Source of the DNA: Branchipolynoe longqiensis
Lineage: Eukaryota > Annelida > Polychaeta > Phyllodocida > Polynoidae
DNA length: 64,000 nucleotides
Reading direction: 5' to 3'
Assembly (NCBI GenBank): GCA_030323885.1
Contig: CM059198.1
Location: 78,375,911 to 78,439,910, forward strand
Shown here: positions 32,884-43,334 of the stretch, one piece after another
How the letters are laid out: every line of letters starts with the position of its first letter
How positions within the stretch are numbered: position 1 is the first letter of the stretch
Translations under genes and position numbers: made by a program
Notes under the pieces: generated by a model
Told to the model about the DNA's origin: nothing
The model's database searches: none
The model's input: the letters and a program-made list of their open reading frames with translations, nothing else

Positions 32884-33150
32884 CATCCCTCAGGGAGTTT
32901 GACGCCCCTGCCCTGCAGAGTTGTAAACCACTGCCTTGTGGTACAGGTTCTTGACAGGACCGAAGGCTAAGGGAGCAAACCCTAAACAGTCAACACTTTT
33001 GCAGGCAGCTTTCATGAAATGTAAACCCGAAGCTGAGAGACATTAAGACCAACTCATGGACGCAACTCTCATGGCGGAGAGCTAAATGGAGAGGAGCAGT
33101 CAAGTAATGAAGGCAGTCTTTGTCGCATCGCGACCGACAGGATGATGGTG
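32884..33150 (+). mobile_element. repeat D, internally deleted, inserted in SINE-A
   Basis: Starts CTCAGGGAGTTTGACGCC and ends in GATGATGGTGATG. About 180 bp of the middle are missing relative to 4464-4892. ACATCC(C) on the left and ACATCC(T) on the right are SINE-A sequence, a probable target duplication. Confidence 0.82.
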
Positions 33151-33482
33151 ATGACATCCTGGCAACATCTGAGGTCATATCAGGAAGGGTACTGACTTGT
33201 GACAGTGTGCACTTATGACGACTTAATAGTGCTGCTCAACTGGGATGCCAGCACTAAGTCGTCAGCACCATGACCCGGTTTGCCACTCAGTCATCGTACC
33301 CTGATACTAAGCTAACCAGTGCTTGTCCTATCCTATTATTATAATGCCGATAGCCAGGCTAGGAAGTGACAAGTAGCAATGTAGGTAGTCATTGGTTTGA
33401 GTTGACTCGGCCGGATTTACATCTCCCGACGTTCCGCACAGGAATCCTGCGCTCTACCGATTTGGCCACTGCGTCTGGTTCC
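33151..33482 (-). mobile_element. SINE-A, head type i, interrupted by repeat D at its tail
   Basis: Antisense copy. Its tail (TTGTTTATTGAGGCTTTACATCC, 32862-32884) lies on the far side of repeat D. Confidence 0.88.
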
Positions 33483-33609
33483 AGAAAATGTCCGGCATGC
33501 CACACCAGAAAAGAATCCTTCTAATGATGTATTGCAACTCTTTGTCCTGAAGCGTATTCCACTGCTTAATAACTAAACCAGTGCAAAGCAAGATTACGAC
33601 TTATCTGGT

Positions 33610-33905
33610 GTTCTCTGTGACAGAGTGTATGACTTTTTTCTAGGTCAGACTCTTAATCTGAAGGTTGGTGGTTCGATTCCCCATGCCCCCCCCCCCACCT
33701 CTGCCAATTTGGATTTCCACCGCTGTGTATAACTTACACCGTCATCAAAGACCAGTTGCTCTCATATGATGTCTATGTGGTGTGGGAGGTTAAAAATCCC
33801 TTGGGTCGGTAAAAGTGTAGGCTCTGGCTTTCTATCGACAAACTGTCTAATGGTGAATACAAGTCTATTCAGACTGATCCATGATAGGCAGTATACATTC
33901 TTTTT
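33610..33905 (+). mobile_element. SINE-L, full length
   Basis: TTCTCTGTGACAGAGTGTATGAC, GGTTCGATTCCCC, a C-run, then the full body to GATCCATGATAGGCAGTATACA. It has a single TTCTCTGTG at the 5' edge instead of a tandem array. Confidence 0.9.
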
Positions 33906-33942
33906 TTAAACATTAAAAAAAGATATGTGTGTAATTAATTGA

Positions 33943-34090
33943 GGATTTTTCCACTTCAAATATCTCAAAAGTTGGCCATTTAAAACAAAGGTTTCTTGAA
34001 ACTAAAGCGAGATAGATCATAACAATCAACCTAATGTATCTATAAGAAGATGACAGCAACTCAAAGCCATCGGACTGTGCAGCTTTAACA
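33943..34090 (+). mobile_element. MITE-F 3' half
   Basis: CCACTTCAAATATCTCAAAAG to CCATCGGACTGTGCAGCTTTAA. The left half is missing. Confidence 0.8.
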
Positions 34091-34146
34091 AAACTGACAG
34101 AATAAATACCACTAACTGTTGACGGTGAATTATTTTGAACCTATGC

Positions 34147-34345
34147 TCCCTGATGCAATCACACTCTCCATCCCTCTGTCTGTGTCCTTGGGCCTTCTTA
34201 TACCTCTCTATTTGTCTCCTTGCTTGAGTCAGTGCAGTCTACTAAAGTATCCCATTAGGCAACACTATAAACCATCACCACAAGTGTGCTCCAGGCCAGC
34301 GGTCCCATCGTGATAGGACATGGGATGCTTCGGTAATGTTGCCGT
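34147..34345. mobile_element. SINE-C 5' fragment (-) joined to diverged SINE-A tail (+)
   Basis: 34147-34245 resembles SINE-C antisense (CCCTGATGCAATCAC, CAGTGCAGTCTACTA). 34246-34345 resembles the SINE-A 3' domain (AACACTATAAACCATCACC). Confidence 0.5.
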
Positions 34346-34361
34346 CAGACATGGATTGTGT

Positions 34362-37212
34362 GTTTGTTACAGTATAATGTGTTCTTACAGTATAATGTGT
34401 TTGTTACAGTATAATGTGTGTTACAGTATAGTGTTGCTACAGTATAATATATTTATTACAGTATAATGTGTTTGTTACAGTATAATGTGTTTGTTACAGT
34501 ATACTGGGTTTGTTACAGTGTACGGTGTTTGTTACAGTATACTGCATTTGTTACAGTATAATATGTGTTACAGTATAATGTGTGTTACAGTATAATGTGT
34601 GTTACAGTATAATGTATTTGCTACAATATAATGTGTGTTACAGTATAATATATTTAACAGTATAATGTGTTGTTACAGTATAGAGCAGAGGGTTCAATAA
34701 ACCAGGTGAAGCGTACACTGAATTGAATCTTGGTGTTCTTTCGTGAGAGAAAGGGTGAGTCGGAGGGCCGTGGGCCATTACATTCAACAACCATACAGCG
34801 CAAAGCTTGTACAGGATCCTGATCACGGCAACCAGTGTCGTGGGGGTGATGAAAATGGGAAATACTGCGCCTAGAGCGGGACTCGAACCCACATCGCTTT
34901 GCATTCCGGGCCAGTGTGCTAACCATTACACCACCTAGGTTCCCTGATATCAACACTCTCCCCACGCCTACCTGTCTATGTGGTTACTTGCCTGAGAGGT
35001 CAGTGCAGACCACTACACTGGGTTTGTTACAGTGTACGGTGTTTGTTACAGTATACTGTGTTTGTTACAGTATAATGTGTGTTACAGTATAATGTATGTT
35101 ACAATATAATGTGTGTTACAGTATAATGTGGTTGTTACAGTATAATGTGGTTGTTACAGTATAATGTGGCTGTTACAGTATAATGTGTTGTTACAGTATA
35201 ATGTGTTGTTACAGTATAATGTGTGTTACAGTATAGTGTATGTTACAGTATAATGCGTTGGTTACAGTATAATGTGGTTGTTACAGTATAATGTGTTTGT
35301 TACAGTATACTGGGTTTGTTACAGTGTACGGTGGTTGTTACAGTATACTGTGTTTGTTACAGTATAATGTGTGTTACAGTATAATGTGTGTTACAGTGTA
35401 CTGTGTGTTACAGTATAATGTGTGTTACAGTGTAATGTGTGTTACATTACAATGTGTTGTTACAGTATAATGTGTTGTTACAGTATAATGTGTCTGTTAC
35501 AGTATAATGTGTTTGTTACAGTATAATGTGTTGCTACAGTATAATGTGGTTGTTACAGTTTAATGTGTATGTTACAGTATAATGTGTATGTTACAGTATA
35601 ATGTGTTTGTTACAGTATAATGTGTCTGTTACAGTATAATGTGTTTGTTACAGTATAATGTGTATGCTACAGTATAATGTGTTTGTTACAGTATAATGTG
35701 TTGGTACAGTATAATGTGTATGTTACAGTATAATGTGTTGTTACCGTATAATGTGTTGTTACAGTATAATGTGTATGTTGCAGTATAATGCGTTGGTTAC
35801 AGTATAATGTGTTGGTTACAGTATAATGTGTGTTACAGTATAATGTGTCTGTTACAGTATAATGTGTATGTTACAGTATACTGTGTTTGTTACAGTATAA
35901 TGTGTTGTTACAGTATAATGTGGTTGTTACAGTATAATGTGTTTGTTACAGTATAATGTGTATGTTACAGTATAATGTGTTGTTACAGTATAATGTGGTT
36001 GTTACAGTATAATGTGTTGTTACAGTATAATGTGTTGTGACAGTATAATGTGTTGTGACAGTATAATGTGTTTGTTACAGTATAATGTGTATGTTACAGT
36101 ATAATGTGTTGTTACAGTATAATGTGCTGTGACAGTATAATGTGGTTGTAGCAGTATACTGTGTATGTTACAGTATAATGTGTTTGTTACAGTATAATGT
36201 GTTGTTACAGTATAATGTGTTGTTACAGTATAATGTGGTTGTTACATTATAATGTGTTTGTTACAGTATAATGTGTATGTTACAGTATAATGTGGTTGTT
36301 ACAGTATAATGTGTATGTTACAGTATAATGTGTTTGTTACAGTATAATGTGTATGTTACAGTATAATGTGTTTGTTACAGTATAATGTGTTTGTTACAGT
36401 ATAATGTGTATGTTACAGTATACTGTGTTGTTACATTATAATGTGGTGTTACAGTACAATGTGTTTGTTACAGTATAATGTGTTTGCTACAGTATAATGT
36501 GTGTGTTACAGTATAATGTGTTTGTTACAGTATACTGTGCTGTTACAGTATAATGTGTCTGTTACAGTATAATGTGTATGTTACAGTATAATGTGTTGTT
36601 ACAGTATAATGTGTTGTTACAGTATAATGTGTATGTTACAGTATAATGTGTTTGTTACAGTATAATGTGTTGTTACAGTATAATGTGGTTGTTACAGTAT
36701 AATGTGTTTGTTACAGTATAATGTGTATGTTACAGTATAATGTGTTGTTACAGTATAATGTGTGTTACAGTATAATGTGTTTGTTACAGTATAATGTGTG
36801 GTGACAGTATAATGTGTTTGTTACAGTATAATGTGTATGTTACAGTATAATGTGTTTGTTACAATATAATGTGTTGTTACAGTATAATGTGTATGTTACA
36901 GTATAATGTGTGTGTTACAGTATAATGTGTATGTTACAGTATAATGTGGTTGTTACAGTATAATGTGCTGTTACAGTATAATGTGTATGTTACAGTATAA
37001 TGTATGTTACAGTATAATGTGTTTGTTACAGTATAATGTGTTGTTACAGTATAATGTGGTTGTTACAGTATAATGCGTTTGTTACAGTATAATGTGTATG
37101 TTACAGTATACTGTGTTGTTACAGTATAATGTGTATGGTACAGTATAATGTGTTGTTACAGTATAATGTGTTGTGACAGTATACTGTGTTTGTTACAGTA
37201 TAATGTGTGTGC
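34362..37212. repeat. 17-20-bp minisatellite GTTACAGTATAATGTG
   Basis: Roughly 130 units of GTTACAGTATAATGTG plus a 1-4 base variable spacer (TT, TAT, T, CT). Rare variants include TACTGTG and TACGGTG. A full SINE-C splits it at 34683-35020. The units on both sides share rare variants (GTGTACGGTG), consistent with the array predating the insertion. Confidence 0.97.
34683..35020 (-). mobile_element. SINE-C, longest copy
   Basis: About 338 bp. In element orientation: 5' region, head (GGTGTAATGGTTAGCACAC; GGGTTCGAGTCCCGC), body, GGATCCTGTACAAGC, and a longer 3' end not seen in the other copies. It defines the family's full structure. Confidence 0.9.
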
Positions 37213-37301
37213 CTCCAGCCTGCAAGTCTGGCTAGTCACGTGGCCCTTTCTGTAACAATAGACCCATTCAATTAAACCTGAATACATAGGTTTTTCGAGT
37301 T

Positions 37302-37490
37302 ACATAAAGCTGCATAGTCCGATGGAGCTTCCAATGTTCAAAACCAAAACAATTACCTGGATTTGGTGCTACTTATCTAACTTACATACTGATACACTTA
37401 TTAAGCATTTGTCAGCACATAGAAGGGAAGGCTGTGTGAATTTAGTAGAACCTGTTACTGCAGAAACCTGTGGGGTCAGAGTTTTGACTG
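37302..37490 (+). mobile_element. MITE-F 5' half
   Basis: AAAGCTGCATAGTCCGATGG to GTCAGAGTTTTGACTG. The right half is absent. Confidence 0.8.
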
Positions 37491-37868
37491 AGTCAGCAAA
37501 AAAGTCCAAATTCATAGAGAGAGGAGTCACAGGACGTCTGGTGTGCCTCAGCCGGGGATTGAACCCACAACTTCCGAAATCCTACCGACTGGACGGTTCA
37601 ACGATCGTTTCCAGAGAGGTGCATGTACTCGTATGAATATGCACACAATCGTTGGAACTTTTCTGAAAACCCCACCTGAATAAGACAATCAATCACCTGA
37701 TGATTCATGACACGAGGACAAAGATTGTACAAGGTGGAAATCATTGGATTCAAGCTCTTAGTTGTTTGGGTTGTTTTTGTGATGTGAAGAGTCAATTTGA
37801 GCCCCCCCCCCCCATTCCTCCCTCCGCCCGCGTTCAGGCTGACCTAGTTACGCAGATGTTACCTTGGT
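37491..37868. other. unassigned stretch
   Basis: A tRNA-like antisense word (GGGATTGAACCCACAAC, 37555-37571) and a poly-C run at 37801-37813. Nothing else is recognised. Confidence 0.4.
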
Positions 37869-38445
37869 GACACATTGTTTGTTGCTGCTTTACGTTCTAG
37901 CAACATCTAAGGCCATATCAGGACGAGTACCGACTTCTGTTAGTGCACTCATGGCAACGTTATAGTGCTGCACAACTGAGAGACCCGGGCACCAGTGCCA
38001 TGACCAGATATTCCACAGAATCACATTATCCTGATACTGTGCTAACCGGTCCCTGCCCTATCCTATTAATGGTGAAGACTACGTTAGGTAGCGACAAGTA
38101 TTAATTTGATAAGTCATCGGTTTGACTCGGCTGGGATTCGAACTCTCTACCTTCCGCACGGGAAGCCTGCACTCTGCCGACGGACTTGTGACAGTGTGCA
38201 CTCATGGTGACTTTATAGTGCTGCCCCACTGGGAAATCATGCCACCAGCACCATGACCCATATCAGTCAGATTATCCTGACACTGAGCTACCCAGCCCTC
38301 ACCCTATCCTATTAATGCCGAGAACCAGGCTGGGAAGTGACAAGTATAAATTGTATAACTCATTGGTTTAACTCGACCTGGAACCAAACTCTCGTTCTCC
38401 CGCACGCGAGGACCGCGCTCTACCGATTCGGCACCTCGCCCGGTC
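37869..38445 (-). mobile_element. tandem SINE-A dimer
   Basis: Two same-orientation antisense copies: 37869-38180, then 38181-38445. The second begins inside its 3' domain (CGGACTTGTGACAGTGTGCAC) with no tail, directly after the first copy's truncated head. Suggests unequal recombination or template switching. Confidence 0.88.
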
Positions 38446-38484
38446 ACTCCATTGGGAGAAGACTGGCAAACAACCATGATATCG

Positions 38485-38540
38485 CAGAAGTTCGGGAGTT
38501 CGGGAGTTCGAATTCCAGCCGAGTCAAACTAATGACAATA
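38485..38540 (+). mobile_element. SINE-A B-box fragment
   Basis: GGGAGTTCGGGAGTTCGAATTCC shows a small internal duplication of GGGAGTTC, then GAGTCAAACTAATGAC. Confidence 0.6.
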
Positions 38541-38776
38541 TTTATTGGACGAGGCAAAAAAACAAAAGAAACATTTGAGTATCATTATGGTGTTTTGTTT
38601 ACTGATGCTGGACTTATACGGATATTAATCCACCAGACGGCACTGCAACAGGAATATGCGGCAGGTACTATTCTGTGGGATAATCCATGCCTGTAATCCA
38701 CTAGGTTTAGCGGGTATTATCTAGCCGTCCCAGACGGTGAGAGTGGATTTTGAGTCGGGCCTTTGCTTAGCCATGG

Positions 38777-39541
38777 TACTAAAGGCCCTCTCACATTACA
38801 ACGTTTCTCACCAACACGCGCCGAGGTGTTGCCTTTTTGGGGGAAACGTCGGCACGCGTCAGGAAGTGTTACGCGTGCGTTACCGGCGCGTTAATGGCGG
38901 GTCGGTACACGTTGGTACACGTTGAGTGCGAGCAACATTTGGACCGACATGTTGGCGCGCATCGAGCCGCGTCGAGGTTTTGTGCTTGCACAAAACTTTC
39001 GACGTGCGCCGATGCGCGCCAACGTGTTGGATCGCGCATTACCCATGCATTGGCAGGACGTGGACCCACATTACCAGCGCGTTGCCGGCCCGCTCGAACC
39101 ACGTTGAGCAACGTCCATCAACCCTGGGGATTTTTCACCAAACTGCATTGGATGTGTTGCTGGCACATCTTGATGTGTTGCTGGCGCATCTTGATGTGTT
39201 GCTGGCGCGTCTGCTGCGCCTAATGTTACCCGGCGTTCTGTGAAACTTTAATGACCCGCTACCCCCACGCCGTTGGCATACCGACAACATGCCGATAACA
39301 CGCTGATGGCATGCTGGGAACCCGCTGGCGGGATGTTGACACTTTGTTCCACCGCACGTCGAACCCCGCCGATACCCGTTGACGGCACGCTACCAACACA
39401 CTATTATCACGCTCCCAACATGCTGCGGCCCGTCCAACTATCCCCGAAACGCCGAAAAGTTTGACGTTTCTCGACGCGTTGATAATATTTTGCGCGTTGG
39501 CGGCACGCTGGACCAAACGTCGTAGTGTGACAGGGCCTTAA
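38777..39541. mobile_element. GGCCCTGTCACACTACGACG TIR element, copy 1
   Basis: Left end AAAGGCCCTCTCACATTACAACGTTT and right end AAACGTCGTAGTGTGACAGGGCCTT are inverted. The interior is GC-rich and full of short self-complementary words (CGCGTTGG, CGTTGGCGCGC, TGTTGGCGG). Three tandem GATGTGTTGCTGGC(A/G)C(A/G)TCTT units lie at about 39150-39210. No transposase. Same ends as the 45.9-kb element. Confidence 0.75.
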
Positions 39542-39568
39542 AGGTATGGATAACTCACGACAAGGAGG

Positions 39569-39882
39569 ACATGGCATGGTGGCCGAATCTGTAGAGCACG
39601 CGCCTCACGTGCGGGGTCCCGGTCCAGTCAAAGCAATGACTTATATCAAATTGATACTTGTCACTTCCAAGCCTGGCGCTCTGCATTAATAGGATAGAGC
39701 AAGTACTGGTTGCCTCAGTGTCAGGAGAATGTGACTGAGTGGGATATCAGGTCATGGTGCCAGTGGCCTGATTTCCCAGTGGGACAGCACTATAAAGTCA
39801 CCATGGGTGTGCACTGTCACAAGTTGGTACCTGTCCTTATATTACCTTAGATGTTGCCAGGGCGTAAAGCTCCAACAACCAA
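39569..39882 (+). mobile_element. SINE-A with 13-bp TSD, head type i
   Basis: CACGACAAGGAGG at 39556-39568 and 39883-39895 flanks the element exactly. The B box has lost bases (GGGGTCCCGGTCCAG). Confidence 0.95.
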
Positions 39883-40261
39883 CACGACAAGGAGGTGAAA
39901 GTAGTATTTAGTGGCTTTAATTTTCAGGTTTGGGGATGTCTGTTTACACGCAGTTCTAGAGTCAGTTCATAGCTCCCACTCAGGTTGAGATAGTGTTGCG
40001 ATGGCTGGTGCCATCAGGTTTATTGGCACTTACCCATTGTTTCTGTTAATCCATCTTGTATGGTGGGTGGCATAGTGGAGCGGATGTCCTATATTACAAG
40101 TGTTCGGGTGATGAAAGGACAGTCACAGAGAGGGAATAGCTCTGGCTGTGGTGATGAGCGAGAAAGGCGCTAGGTGGTGCATGGGTGTGAGTTGCTTCAA
40201 TATTAGTCTGTAGGAGGCATGGCTGTCGCCATCCTTTTTCCACGTGATGAATTACCCATGT

Positions 40262-40575
40262 TATCATCATCATCATCATCAAGCCCTTAACACTAATCAT
40301 CATCAATGACTGAACCGCAATGGTCGTGCGGGCAGCCCAGATGAATTTGCAACCAGTTTTTTCCATTTTTACCTGTTGTCGACTGCCCTCTGGGACTTGC
40401 CAAAACTCCAGGCCTGTCCGTTCCCTGATGTTTTCTTCCCGCCTTTTCATTTGTCCGCCTTTCTTTTCTTCCCCCTTTCACTGTGCCTTGCAAGGTGGCT
40501 TTGACGAGACATGATGAAGGGAAATATGGCCATGCCACAGTAGTTTGCGTCTCTTTACGCATTCCTATGATCTAA
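40262..40575 (-). pseudogene. LINE reverse-transcriptase C-terminus (RTE-like), copy 1
   Basis: Reading the minus strand with frame changes gives RRKLLWHGHIS, then LVKATLQGTVKGGRK, then ENIRERTGLEF, then GKSQRAVDNR-stop-KWKKLVANSSGLP and a stop followed at once by TGA repeats. This matches the remembered C-terminus of a common invertebrate endonuclease-reverse transcriptase LINE (HGHI..LAKT.LQGTV..W.DNI.EWTGLEF..SQRAVE). At least three frameshifts and one nonsense codon. 5' truncated and inactive. Confidence 0.75.
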
Positions 40576-41337
40576 TCGTCTGCTAGAATTTGACACAGAC
40601 ATCGTTATTAGTAAACATTTTTATTCATCTGACTACAATCTTTCTTCACCTTCGAGGCACTAGTTAAACGCCAGTCATTTACATTATTTAATTACAATTT
40701 GTGACATATAAGGAGTATTACTAGAAAGCTATGACAATTAACCCACAACACATCGATTACCTGAATATCACATAATGACCAGATTGAGAATGCAAAGAAG
40801 GCCTACAAGTCTTTCACTGTAGTATATTTAGAAATAATAACATAATAGTCTAAAGGTAAATGCCTATTCTCCAGTCTACATGTACACAATAACATCCCCA
40901 TTATATTTCCAATGGCTGATTTCAACCTACAATTGTCAATATTATTCATAGCATATCCTCAACTCATCCAGAAATAGTTCATATGAACCATGATTGCTAA
41001 AGCTGAAGACCAGCATCTCGATGATGAGAAAAGATATTATTCAACTGGAATAACGATTTTGAAAAAAAAAATAACACTATCAGCTTTCTTATCAATTTAA
41101 AAAAGGCCACCATTCAAGATTCTTGGTTAAATATTTTTATTTGGTTAATTAGCGGTTGGATGGAAAGAAAATGGCTGAGTTAGACGGCTAGGCTCAGTGC
41201 GGTCAGTCTGCAGCCACGAGGGTCTAATGTCTTCTAATTGACAGCTGCTGGTACCATGGCAACAGGACGGCCATTGTGTGTCACGAACACAATGCCCACT
41301 TAGCAACTCCTAGGGCAGACTTTGTTGTTCTTTGGTT
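40576..41337. other. unassigned AT-rich stretch
   Basis: Apparently unique, with no recognised feature. Confidence 0.45.
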
Positions 41338-41567
41338 CCACTCATTGATTAAGCAGAAGAAATGTCAATCAGAAAAAAATGAGTCTTCCTCATTCCACTG
41401 CTCCTTGCCCAATCCTAGTAACACCGAGCACCAGGCTAGGTAGTGACCGGTATAAATTCTTGGGTTATTGCCTTGACTCAGCCAGGATTGAAAGCACAAA
41501 CTTTGAGTCGTGCAAGCTGTCACATAGAAATCTGGCGCTCAACTAATTTGGTCATCCCGTCTGGTCT
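41338..41567 (-). mobile_element. SINE-A variant with alternative tail
   Basis: Head and first half of the body (41392-41567) are SINE-A. At the expected position of GGCAAGGACTGG, the element switches to GCAGTGGAATGAGGAAGAC..TTGATTAAGC (antisense 41338-41391), the tail also seen after SINE-L at 8401. Confidence 0.82.
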
Positions 41568-41582
41568 CTCTGAAGAGCTTGA

Positions 41583-41942
41583 ACGTTAAAGCTGCATAGT
41601 CTGATGAAGCATCAAATTTTAAAAACCAAAGGAATTACTTAGATTATATTCTACATATCTTACTTAGATACTGGTGCACTTATTAAGCATTTGTCACCAC
41701 ATAGAAGGGAATACTGAGGCAATTTAATAGAATCTGTTACTGCAGAAGCCTCTGGTGAGTGTCAGAGTTTTGGCATGCTTGCACAATTAATTTGAAATGT
41801 TTGCACTTCTAATTTCTCAAGTTTGCCATTTAAAATCAAAATTATTTCAAACTAAAGTAAGGTAGATTATAAGATTCAAAATATTATATTAATCTCAGAA
41901 AAAAGGGAACAACTCAAAACTTCCGGGATATGCACCTTTAAT
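41583..41942 (+). mobile_element. MITE-F, full length
   Basis: AAAGCTGCATAGTCTGATG at the left and a degenerate inverse at the right (CCGGGATATGCACCTTTAA). About 360 bp with the complete interior. Confidence 0.85.
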
Positions 41943-41978
41943 TATGGCGGATGATTAAATCACTTCAATGTACTATGG

Positions 41979-42333
41979 TTGGTTTGTTTGTTGTTATTTT
42001 ACATCCTAGCAACATCTAAGGTTATATCAAGACAGGTACCAACTTGTGACAGTGTGCACTCATGGCGACTGTATAGTACTGCCCACTGGGAGACCAGGCC
42101 ACCAGCACAATGACTTGATATCCCACTCAGTAACATTATCCTGACACTAAGCCAACCAGTCCTTGCCCTATCTTAATAATGCTAGGTTTCTGGCTAGGAA
42201 GTGACAAGTATACATTGTTAAGTCATTCGTTTGACTCGACCAGGGTTGGAAGCAACAAACCCATGGGTTCGGATCCCTCGATCTCCTAAAGCAGGAGACG
42301 GACGCTCAACTCATTCGGCCATCGCGTCTGGTG
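41979..42333 (-). mobile_element. SINE-A with 14-bp TSD, head type ii
   Basis: TCAATGTACTATGG (41965-41978) and TCAATGTCCTATGG (42334-42347) flank a complete copy, one mismatch. Confidence 0.95.
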
Positions 42334-42514
42334 TCAATGTCCTATGGAGGTACTAGCGCGTCTTCCTGGTGGACATTGCTGAGTAATACTGCAATGCCCG
42401 GGGATTGACTCATAAAACTGACATGAGTAGGATGTTGTGGACAAGGATTGTCCTGCGACCCGCCCCCCCACTGCTCCCCTCCCTTCTCCACCATCTCCAT
42501 CAACACAGTTAGTG

Positions 42515-42905
42515 TATGTTGTTACTTTACGTCCTAGTAACATCGAAGGTCATATTACGACGGGCACCGACTTGTGACAGTGCGCACTCATGGCGACTTT
42601 ATAGTGCTGCTCCACTGGGAAACCAGGCCAACAACACCATGACCTGATATCTCACACAGCCACATTTTCCCGATACTGAGTTAGCCAATCCTAATCCTAT
42701 CCTATTAATGCCACATGCCAGGCTAGGAAGCGACACGTATCAATTTGATAAGTCATTGCTTTGATTCGGTCGGACTTTCAAACCTTCCGCAAAAAAACGT
42801 AGAGCGCACATTTCACGCGTACCGAGTCGTGGACTCAATTCTCGGCCTAGTGAAATAAAACCCTTCCAAAATTGATACTTTTCACTCACTATCCTGGCAC
42901 TTGGC
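42515..42905. mobile_element. two SINE-A copies head to head
   Basis: 42515-42812 is antisense with its head reduced to CCTTCCGC..AGCGCAC. 42822-42905 is a forward head/body fragment. The heads face each other across about 10 bp. Confidence 0.8.
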
Positions 42906-42947
42906 ATTGGGTACGTCATTTCAAGTTATATTTGATTCCGGCGGGAC

Positions 42948-43052
42948 AAACCCCCCCTCCCCCCATCCCCCTGCCACTCTCAGGACCGACACACCTTCTC
43001 CTGCCACCCCTCCCTCTGCTTTCACCCCCCGACACACACACACACACTCACC
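42948..43052. repeat. C-rich and CACA simple repeat
   Basis: CCCCCCTCCCCCC runs followed by CACACACACACA between two SINE-A pieces. Confidence 0.85.
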
Positions 43053-43054
43053 CA

Positions 43055-43319
43055 GCCTGGTCGAGTCAAACCGATGTCTTAAAAATTGGTACTTGTCGCG
43101 TCCCAACCAGGGACTTAGCATTATTAGGATAGGGCAAGAACTGGTTCACTCAGTGTCAGGATATTGAGACTGGGTGGGATATCAGGTCATGGTGCTGATC
43201 ACTTGGTCTCCTCGTGAGGAAGCATTATAAAGTGGCCATGAGTCTGCACTGTCACAAGTCGGTAGCCGTCCTGATATGACCTGAGATGTTCCCAGGCCGT
43301 AAAACTCCAACAACTAACC
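43055..43319 (+). mobile_element. SINE-A, 5' truncated
   Basis: From CTGGTCGAGTCAAACCGATG to AACTCCAACAACTAACC. Its end abuts the 56-bp minisatellite. Confidence 0.9.
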
Positions 43320-43334
43320 AGTCCTCGCTCTGCC

